Shown: positions 30,195 to 37,609 of the stretch, in pieces | Numbering within the stretch: position 1 is the first letter of the stretch | Layout: each line of letters starts with the position of its first letter | DNA from: Myxococcota bacterium | GTDB lineage: Bacteria; Myxococcota_A; UBA9160; PR03 | Assembly: GCA_030066475.1 (NCBI GenBank) | Contig: JASJBO010000105.1 | Coordinates: 1 to 37,609, forward strand | Direction of reading: 5' to 3' | Length of the DNA stretch: 37,609 bases | The notes under the pieces: generated by a model | What the model saw: only the letters and a program-made list of their open reading frames with translations | Told to the model about the DNA's origin: nothing | Databases searched by the model: none | Made by a program: the position numbers and the translations under genes

Positions 30195-32555
30195 CTAGGC
30201 GGTCGTCCAGCGCAGGCACGGCCGCGTGGCGGTGGGCGAGTCGGGCGTGAGCCGGATCTCCTCGTCCACGTGGGTGAGGGTGAGTTCGGGGCCCGCCTCG
30301 AGGGCGTAGTGGATCTGGCCCTCGGCCAGGGTCACGCGTAGCCGCGCGTCGCGCACCGTGAGGGGGAAGCTCAGGCGCCCGTCGGGCGCGAACAGCGGAT
30401 GGGGGTGGAAGCTCAAATGGCCATCGTAGTCGCGCATGCCGGCCAGGCCGTAGACCACCGCCATCCAGGTTCCGCCCATCGAGGCGATGTGAAGGCCGTC
30501 CTGCACGTTGCTGTGGATGTCCTCGAGGTCCATCATCAGGGCGAAGCGCATGTACTCGCGCGCCCGCTCGCGATAGCCGAGCTCCTCGGCCATGATCGCC
30601 TGCACGCACACCGAGAGCGAGGAGTCGCCGGTGGTGATCGGGTCGTAGTAGTCGAAGTTCCGCTTCTTCTGCTCGTGCGAGAACTCGTTGCCGAGCAGGA
30701 ACATCGCCAGCACGATGTCGGCCTGCTTGATGACCTGGTGCCGGTAGATCACGAGCGGATGGTGGTGGAGCAGCAGCGGGTACTTCTCGGGCGGGGTGCC
30801 CTCGAGGTCCCACGGCTCGCGGTCGAGGAACTGGTCGTCCTGCGGGTTGATGCCGAGCTTCTCGTCGAAGGGCACGTACATCCGCTCGGCGGCCCGCTTC
30901 CAGGCCGCGATCTCCTCCACCTGGAGCTCGGTCTTGTCGGCCAGCTCGGCGAAGCGCTCGGGCTTCTCGTCGCGCAGGGTCTGGACGACCTCGGCGGCGT
31001 AGGAGAGGTTGGCGCGCGCCATCAGGTTGGTGAAGGCGTTGTTGTCGACCACCGTGTTGTACTCGTCGGGGCCGGTCACGCCGTGGATGCAGAAGCGCCC
31101 GTCGCGGCGCTCGGAGTAGAAGCCGAGGTCCTCCCAGAAGCGGGCCGTCTCGACCAGCACCTCGGCGCCGACCTCCTCGAGGAAGTCCTCGTCCCCGGTC
31201 ACCTGGACGTATTTGCGGATCGCGTAGGCGATGTCGGCGTCGATGTGCGCCTGCGCGGTGCCGGCGGCGTAGTAGGCCGAGGCCTCCTCGCCGTTGATCG
31301 TCCGCCACGGGAACAGCGCGCCCTTCTGGCTCATCTGGCGTGCCCGCCGGCGCGCGTCGTCGAGGAAGCCGCAGCGGAAGCGCAGCAGGTTCTCGGCGAT
31401 CCCCGGCCAGGTGTAGATCAGGAACGGGAGCACGTAGATCTCGGTGTCCCAGAAGTAGTGCCCCTCGTAGCCGTGCCCGGTCAGGCCCTTGGCGGGCACG
31501 CCGGCGCCTTCGGCCCGCGCCGTGGCCTGGTGGAGCTGGAACAGGTTGAAGCGGACCGCCTGCTGGTTCTCCACGTCGTGCTCCAGGCTGATGTCGGCGC
31601 GGCCCCAGAACTCGTCCAGACGGCTCTGCTGCGTCTCGAGCAGGTGGGAGAACCCCAGGCGCACGGTGCGGTCGAGCGTGCGCTCGGCGCGGCCGTGCAG
31701 CTCCTGGGGCGGGCGGCCGCGAGAGCTGTGGTAGACGAGGAACTTGGTCAGGTGGATCGGCGCGCCGGGCTGCGCGTCCACGGTGAACGTGATCTCGCCG
31801 TCGTCCTCGCCGTGGCGCCGCTCGACACGGTGGGGGCACTCGGTCTCGAACAGGTGGTCGACGCCGGTCACCAGCGTCATCTTGCTGTTCCGGGTGGTGT
31901 GGCCGAGGACCAGGCGCCCGTCGCGGGCCTCGCTCAGGCGGGGCTCGAGGATGCGCTCGGCGAACGCGCGGGTCTGCCGCGGGTCGGCGCTCTGCTCGCG
32001 GCGCGGCTGCCGGTAGACCAGCTCGGAGCAGATCGCGACCGGGGCCGCGGCGTTGCGCACGGTCACCGTGTAGTCGATCGCCGCCACGTGGCGGTGCTCG
32101 AGCGAGACCAGCCGGCGGCTGCGGACCTCCACGAGCTTGCGGGCCGGGGTCTGCCACACCAGCGTCCGGTCGAGGGTGCCGGTGCGCATGTCCAGGGCAC
32201 GCTCGTACTCCACCAGCTCGGCGGTCGGCAGGTAGAGCGGCTCGTCGTCCACGTAGAGCCGGATGATCGTGCCGTCGGGCACCTCGACCAGGGTCTGCCC
32301 GGTCTTCGCGAAGCCGTAGGCGCTCTCGCCGTAGACGATCGGCCACGACTCGTAGAAGCCGTTCACGAAGGTGCCGGCCTCGGCCACGGGCCGCCCCTCC
32401 TCGGGCGTCCCGCGCATCCCGAGGTAGCCGTTGGCCAGCGCCATGAAGGTCTCGGTCTGCCCGAGCAGGCGCCGGTAGAAGCGCTTCTCGACCATCCGCC
32501 AGGGGTCGGCGGGGTAGACGTAGTCCGGCGGCTTCAGCCGTTCCCGATGGATCAA
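30195..32555 (-). CDS. GH65 alpha-glucosyl disaccharide phosphorylase (maltose/trehalose/kojibiose type)
   Basis: GH65 phosphorylases use phosphate to cleave an alpha-glucosyl disaccharide with inversion, giving beta-glucose 1-phosphate. The 786 residues fit the family. An N-terminal beta-sandwich (ALANGYLGMRGTPEEG) precedes the helical barrel. The barrel contains HGYEGHYFWDTEIYVLPFL and INGEEASAYYAAGTAQAHIDADIAYAI. The general acid is Glu498 in HGVTGPDEYN. Conserved KQADIVLAMFLLG and the HPHPLF type C-terminal segment follow. The start is TTG 32555, with GGAG eight bases upstream. I cannot tell maltose from trehalose, trehalose 6-phosphate or kojibiose phosphorylase by eye. The divergent neighbour encodes beta-phosphoglucomutase, the expected partner for its product. 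Confidence 0.92.
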   Translation of the reverse strand: MIHRERLKPPDYVYPADPWRMVEKRFYRRLLGQTETFMALANGYLGMRGTPEEGRPVAEAGTFVNGFYESWPIVYGESAYGFAKTGQTLVEVPDGTIIRLYVDDEPLYLPTAELVEYERALDMRTGTLDRTLVWQTPARKLVEVRSRRLVSLEHRHVAAIDYTVTVRNAAAPVAICSELVYRQPRREQSADPRQTRAFAERILEPRLSEARDGRLVLGHTTRNSKMTLVTGVDHLFETECPHRVERRHGEDDGEITFTVDAQPGAPIHLTKFLVYHSSRGRPPQELHGRAERTLDRTVRLGFSHLLETQQSRLDEFWGRADISLEHDVENQQAVRFNLFQLHQATARAEGAGVPAKGLTGHGYEGHYFWDTEIYVLPFLIYTWPGIAENLLRFRCGFLDDARRRARQMSQKGALFPWRTINGEEASAYYAAGTAQAHIDADIAYAIRKYVQVTGDEDFLEEVGAEVLVETARFWEDLGFYSERRDGRFCIHGVTGPDEYNTVVDNNAFTNLMARANLSYAAEVVQTLRDEKPERFAELADKTELQVEEIAAWKRAAERMYVPFDEKLGINPQDDQFLDREPWDLEGTPPEKYPLLLHHHPLVIYRHQVIKQADIVLAMFLLGNEFSHEQKKRNFDYYDPITTGDSSLSVCVQAIMAEELGYRERAREYMRFALMMDLEDIHSNVQDGLHIASMGGTWMAVVYGLAGMRDYDGHLSFHPHPLFAPDGRLSFPLTVRDARLRVTLAEGQIHYALEAGPELTLTHVDEEIRLTPDSPTATRPCLRWTTA

Positions 32556-32721
32556 TGTGACGGCTCCATGACGACGGGGTCCGAGGAATCGGCGGCCGAA
32601 TGTACCCCAGCCGGTCCGCGGCAGGCACCGGCCGAGCCCGCGAGGAGCGACCGGGCGCTCGGCGCGGCCGGGGATCGGCTATCGTCTCTGCTTCAGGCGA
32701 ACCCAGCCGGGAGAGGGCCCG
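32556..32721. promoter_or_regulatory. Divergent GH65/pgmB intergenic region
   Basis: These 166 bp must hold the promoters of both the GH65-pfk and pgmB-gpmI-glk operons. TATCGT (32680-32685) on the plus strand and TACATT on the minus strand (about 32600-32605) are -10-like, but neither has a recognisable -35. No strong inverted repeat stands out. Confidence 0.35.
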
Positions 32722-33474
32722 ATGATCGGTGCGAAGCCGGCGCTCACCGTGGAGCGCTTCGACGCGGTGCTGTTCGATCTCGACGGCGTGCTGACCGATA
32801 CGGCGCGCATCCACGCCACGGCCTGGCGGCTGATGTTCGACGAATACCTGCGACGGCGCGCCGACGAGACCGGGCAGCCCTTCGTGCCGTTCGACGTCGA
32901 CGCCGACTACCACAGCTACGTCGACGGCAAGCCCCGCTACGACGGGGTGCGCGACTTCCTGGCGTCCCGCGGCATCGAGCTGCCCGACGGGACCCCCGAC
33001 GACGACCCCGGGGCCGAGACCGTCTGCGGGCTCGGCAACCGCAAGAACGAGCGGGTCGAGGAGGCCCTGGAGTCGCAGGGGGTCGAGGTGTTCCCCAGCT
33101 CGATCGAGCTGGTGCGCCAGCTCCGCGCGGCCGGCATCCGCAGCGCCGTGGTCTCCGCCAGCGCCAACTGCGGGGCGGTGCTCCGCTCGGCCGGGATCGA
33201 CGAGCTGTTCGAGACCCGGGTGGACGGGGTGACGCTCGCGGAGCGCGATCTCCCCGGCAAGCCGGCGCCCGACTCGTTCCTCGAAGCGGCGCGTGAGCTG
33301 GGCGTCGAGCCGGCGCGCGCCGTCGTCGTGGAGGACGCCCTCTCGGGCGTCGAGGCCGGCCGCGCCGGTCGCTTCGGTCTCGTGATCGGGGTGGCCCGCA
33401 AGGACAACGCCGCGGCGCTGGCCGAGAGCGGCGCCGACGTGGTCGTCACCGACCTCGGCGAGCTCCTCGCCTGA
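32722..33474 (+). CDS. pgmB: Beta-phosphoglucomutase-family HAD phosphatase/mutase
   Basis: Beta-PGM converts beta-glucose 1-phosphate to glucose 6-phosphate through an aspartyl-phosphate. The product has 250 residues. The HAD motif I FDLDGVLTDTARIH provides nucleophile Asp19 and acid/base Asp21. The cap domain contains DYHSYVDGKPRYDGV and the GLGNRKNE segment typical of beta-PGM. Motif II is VVSASANC, the motif III lysine is in LPGKPAPD, and VVVEDALSGVEAGRAG is motif IV. The Asp-x-Asp pair and the cap sequence favour mutase over simple phosphatase. It is divergent from the GH65 phosphorylase gene, which makes its substrate. The product joins glycolysis together with those of Pgm and Glk. Confidence 0.9.
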   Translation: MIGAKPALTVERFDAVLFDLDGVLTDTARIHATAWRLMFDEYLRRRADETGQPFVPFDVDADYHSYVDGKPRYDGVRDFLASRGIELPDGTPDDDPGAETVCGLGNRKNERVEEALESQGVEVFPSSIELVRQLRAAGIRSAVVSASANCGAVLRSAGIDELFETRVDGVTLAERDLPGKPAPDSFLEAARELGVEPARAVVVEDALSGVEAGRAGRFGLVIGVARKDNAAALAESGADVVVTDLGELLA

Positions 33475-33486
33475 TCGCCCCAAAGC

Positions 33487-33514
33487 GGCGCGGCCATCCG
33501 GCGATGGCCGCGCC
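33487..33514 (+). other. Perfect 12-bp hairpin between pgmB and gpmI
   Basis: GGCGCGGCCATC and GATGGCCGCGCC pair perfectly around a CGGC loop. The hairpin begins 12 bp after the pgmB stop and ends where the gpmI ribosome-binding site (AGGAAGG) begins. There is no T-tract. It could be an RNA-processing or stability element that sets the pgmB:gpmI ratio, or a weak attenuator. Confidence 0.7.
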
Positions 33515-33525
33515 AGGAAGGCCCG

Positions 33526-35175
<1,650 letters not shown>

Positions 35176-35183
35176 GGTCGAGC

Positions 35184-36182
35184 TTGATCCTCGCCGGCGA
35201 CATCGGGGGCACCAAGACGAACCTCGCGCTGGTCGACGCCGAGCGGGGCGTCGAGCAGCCGCTGCGCGAGGAGACCTTCGCGAGCCGCGACTTCGACTCG
35301 CTCGAGGCGATCGTGAAGCAGTTCCTCGATGGGTCGGGCGCGGCGCCGAGGGCGGCCAGCTTCGGCGTCGCGGGGCCGGTCGTGGACGGGCGCTCGCAGA
35401 CGACCAACCTGCCGTGGTTGATCGAGGCGGCCGCGCTGCGCCGGGGCTTCGGCATCCCGCGCGTGCACCTGCTGAACGACCTGCAGGCGAGCGCCATCGC
35501 CGTGCCCCATCTGGGTCCCGACGCCGTCCACACCCTGAACCGCGGGCAGGCGGATCCCACCGGCACGATCGGCGTGATCGCGCCGGGAACCGGTCTGGGC
35601 GAGGCCTTCCTGGTCTGGACCGGCGAGCGCTACCTGAGCTGCCCCACCGAGGGCGGGCACGCCTCGTTCGCGCCCGTGACCCACGAGCAGCTCGAGCTGC
35701 TCGACTACCTCGAGCCGCGCTTCGGTCACGTGAGCTTCGAGCGCGTGTGCTCGGGCAGCGGCATGCCGAACCTCTACGACTACCTGAGCCAGACCGGCCG
35801 CTACGACGAGCCCGACTGGCTGGTGCAGGCCCTGGCCGAGGCGCCCGATCCGACTCCCGTGCTGGTCGGCGCGGCCCTCGAGCGCAAGGCGCGGATCTGC
35901 GTCGCGACGCTGGACCTGTTCGTGCGCATCCTGGGCGGCGTGGCGGGCAACCTGGCGCTCAAGGTGTTCGCTACCGGCGGCCTGTACCTGGGGGGCGGCA
36001 TCCCGCCGCGCATCCTGCCGCGCCTCGAGCGGCGCGATTTCCTCGACGCGATCTGCTTCAAGGGCCGCTTCCGCGACTGGATCGCCCGGATCCCGGTCCA
36101 CGTCATTCTCGACCCCAAGGCGGCGCTTCACGGCGCCGCCTGGCACGCCCTCGAGTCCGACGGCCAGGAGGCCGCGCGGTAG
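35184..36182 (+). CDS. glk: Glucokinase
   Basis: Glk phosphorylates free glucose to glucose 6-phosphate with ATP. The 332 residues match the E. coli-type glucokinase family. The ATP motif AGDIGGTKTNLALVD is at the N-terminus. FGVAGPVVDGRSQTTNLPW, the catalytic aspartate in LLNDLQASA, IAPGTGLGEAFLVW, CPTEGGHASFAP, FERVCSGSG and ATGGLYLGGGIPPRI follow. TTG 35184 is the likely start, six bases after a GAGG that overlaps the gpmI stop. Glucose released from disaccharides by the GH65 phosphorylase, or from branch stubs by GlgX, would be its substrate, which explains the operon. It is convergent with the kinase gene on the right, with repeat copy 4 between them. Confidence 0.95.
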   Translation: MILAGDIGGTKTNLALVDAERGVEQPLREETFASRDFDSLEAIVKQFLDGSGAAPRAASFGVAGPVVDGRSQTTNLPWLIEAAALRRGFGIPRVHLLNDLQASAIAVPHLGPDAVHTLNRGQADPTGTIGVIAPGTGLGEAFLVWTGERYLSCPTEGGHASFAPVTHEQLELLDYLEPRFGHVSFERVCSGSGMPNLYDYLSQTGRYDEPDWLVQALAEAPDPTPVLVGAALERKARICVATLDLFVRILGGVAGNLALKVFATGGLYLGGGIPPRILPRLERRDFLDAICFKGRFRDWIARIPVHVILDPKAALHGAAWHALESDGQEAAR

Positions 36183-36189
36183 CAGCCCC

Positions 36190-36240
36190 GCAAGCGCCCG
36201 CAGGGCGCGCGCAGCGAGCCGCAGGCGAGCGAAGTCCACC
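36190..36240 (-). repeat. 51-bp dispersed repeat, copy 4 (inverted)
   Basis: On the minus strand this copy follows the histidine-kinase TAG stop (36243-36245 on the plus strand, read in reverse) and CT, just as the other copies follow their genes. It differs from copies 1 and 2 only in the hairpin loop (TGC instead of TTC). It lies in the gap between convergent glk and the kinase gene. Confidence 0.95.
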
Positions 36241-36242
36241 AG

Positions 36243-37609
36243 CTAGCCGTCGGTGGCGGCGAGCTGTTGGCGGAGCTGGTCGAGCAGGGACTCGCGGTCG
36301 AGTCCGCCGCGCTCGATCAGACCCACGACGTCGCCGTTCAGGCGGCGCCGGTCCTCGTCGGTCAGGTCCTTGGCGGTGACGACGACGATCGGGATCGCGC
36401 TCGCCGTCTGGCGGCGGCGCATCTCGAGCACGAACTCGAAGCCGTCCATCACCGGCATCATCAGGTCCAGCAGGATCAGCGTCGGCGCCGCGTCGTCCAG
36501 CCGCTCGAGAGCGGCCACGCCGTTCTCGGCCTCGCTCACCTGCCAGCCCTCCTGCTCGAGGGCGCGCCGCAGCAGCTCCCGGTTCTCGGCCCGGTCGTCC
36601 ACGACCAGCGCGCGCCGCTCGCCGTCCTCCGAGGCGTAGCGGTCCAGCAGGCGCACCAGCTGATCGCGCCGCACCGGCTTGGTCAGGAACTCGGTGGCGC
36701 CGAGCGCATAGCCCAGCTCGCGGTCGTCGGTCATCGTCACCATCAGGACCGGAATCTCGCGCGTCGCCGGCTCGTCCTTCAGCGCGCGCAGTACCTCCCA
36801 GCCGTCCATGCCCGGCATCAGCACGTCGAGCGTGATGGCCGCCGGCTGCAGGCTGCGCGCCAGCTCCAGCGCCTCGCGACCGTCGCCGGCGGTGACCACG
36901 TGCATGCCGGCGCCCCGCGCCGTGCGCGCGAGCAGGTCGAGCGCGTGGGGATCGTCGTCGATCACCAGCACGGTCCGCTCCTCGGCGCTCGCCACCGCCG
37001 TCGTCTCCGCCGATGTCACCACCTCGGCGGCGGGCGGCTCGACCCGCAGCGGGAGCCGGATCGTGAAGGTGGAGCCCCGCCCGACGGTGCTCTCCACCGT
37101 GATGTCCCCGCCCATCATCCGGCAGAAGCGCTGGCTGATCGGCAGGCCGAGTCCGGTGCCGCCGTAGTCGCGCGTGGTGGTCTCGTCGGCCTGGGAGAAC
37201 TCGTCGAAGACGTGGTCGAGCTTGTCCGGCGGGATCCCGATTCCCGAGTCCGACACCGAGAACCAGATCTCGTTCGCTCCCCCGGTCGAACCCGGCCGCA
37301 CCGCCAGCGCGATCTCGCCCTGGTGGGTGAACTTGGCCGCGTTGCTCAGCAGGTTGAAGAGCGCCTGCCGCACCTTGGTCACGTCCGCCCGCATCTCGCC
37401 GAGCGAGGCGTCCACCTCGACCGTCAGCCGGTTGTCGTTCTTCTGGACCAGCGCGTCGATGGTCGCCACCACCTCGTCGACCATCGGGCCGATCGCGAAG
37501 GTCTCGAGGTGGACGTCCATCTTGCCCGCCTCGATCTTCGAGAGGTCGAGCACGTCGTTGATCAGCGCCAGCAGGTGCTTGCCGGCGCTGTGGATCTTCT
37601 TCAGGTCGC
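36243..37609 (-). CDS. Hybrid sensor histidine kinase with two receiver domains, N-terminus beyond window
   Basis: The frame is open to the right edge, so only the C-terminal 455 residues are seen. The fragment begins in the dimerisation helix (LKKIHSAGKHLLALINDVLDLSKIEAG); the phosphorylated histidine lies outside. The HATPase domain shows the N box (FNLLSNAAKFT), G1 (DSGIGI), F box (FDEFSQAD) and G2 (GGTGLGLPIS). Receiver 1 has VIDDDPHAL, phospho-acceptor aspartate in TLDVLMPGMDG and the TKPV lysine. Receiver 2 has VVDDRAENR and LLDLMMPVMDG, but its last motif reads IERGG, so arginine replaces the usual conserved lysine. Sensor domains and signal are unknown. The TAG stop is the start of repeat copy 4. 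Regulation of the adjacent sugar genes is possible but unproven. Confidence 0.93.
   Translation of the reverse strand, partial: DLKKIHSAGKHLLALINDVLDLSKIEAGKMDVHLETFAIGPMVDEVVATIDALVQKNDNRLTVEVDASLGEMRADVTKVRQALFNLLSNAAKFTHQGEIALAVRPGSTGGANEIWFSVSDSGIGIPPDKLDHVFDEFSQADETTTRDYGGTGLGLPISQRFCRMMGGDITVESTVGRGSTFTIRLPLRVEPPAAEVVTSAETTAVASAEERTVLVIDDDPHALDLLARTARGAGMHVVTAGDGREALELARSLQPAAITLDVLMPGMDGWEVLRALKDEPATREIPVLMVTMTDDRELGYALGATEFLTKPVRRDQLVRLLDRYASEDGERRALVVDDRAENRELLRRALEQEGWQVSEAENGVAALERLDDAAPTLILLDLMMPVMDGFEFVLEMRRRQTASAIPIVVVTAKDLTDEDRRRLNGDVVGLIERGGLDRESLLDQLRQQLAATDG

Overview
This is a very GC-rich (about 70 % or more by eye), densely packed bacterial chromosomal segment with no sign of phage, plasmid, transposase, CRISPR array or recently acquired DNA. 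Third codon positions are almost all G or C in every gene, and GTG and TTG starts are common. The gene orders tsf-pyrH-frr-uppS-dxr-rseP-tsaB, ilvC-psd-pssA-leuA-leuB-truA and rplM-rpsI-argC resemble Deltaproteobacteria in the broad sense (Geobacter-like order, Myxococcota-like base composition). That placement is an inference from gene order, not a phylogeny.

Region 1 (1-6290, plus strand) is a tightly overlapping housekeeping operon: EF-Ts (cut by the left edge), UMP kinase, ribosome recycling factor, undecaprenyl diphosphate synthase, DXP reductoisomerase, an unusually long RseP protease with three PDZ modules, and TsaB. The usual cdsA between uppS and dxr is missing. Region 2 (6265-13314) starts at a good sigma70-type promoter and carries ilvC, psd, pssA, leuA, leuB, a catalytically dead USG-1-like relative of aspartate-semialdehyde dehydrogenase, and truA. 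Region 3 (13373-17613) has rplM-rpsI with its own promoter and terminator, argC, a 412-bp intergenic stretch (two tandem copies of a 51-bp repeat, a strong promoter and a long leader), pyrG and a tRNA-Val(CAC).

Region 4 (17636-36182) is an uninterrupted block of twelve central-carbon genes. They are pyruvate kinase, D-lactate dehydrogenase, glycerate 2-kinase, glycogen debranching enzyme, glycogen phosphorylase, alpha-phosphoglucomutase, class II aldolase, a trypanosome/plant-type phosphofructokinase, a GH65 disaccharide phosphorylase, beta-phosphoglucomutase, cofactor-independent phosphoglycerate mutase and glucokinase. Together they would feed glycogen, alpha-glucosyl disaccharides, free glucose and glycerate into glycolysis and on to D-lactate; pgi, tpi, gap, pgk and eno are not in the window. 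Region 5 (36243 to the right edge, minus strand) is the C-terminal part of a hybrid histidine kinase with two receiver domains.

The most interesting non-genic signal is a 51-bp repeat present four times at three loci. At each locus its first bases (TAGCT) supply the TAG stop codon of the gene it follows, and its small hairpin keeps an invariant stem while the loop varies. I found no obvious new multi-gene defence or mobile system. The novelty lies in this repeat, the Usg pseudoenzyme standing where asd is expected, the three-PDZ RseP, and the residue signatures of the two glycolytic kinases.
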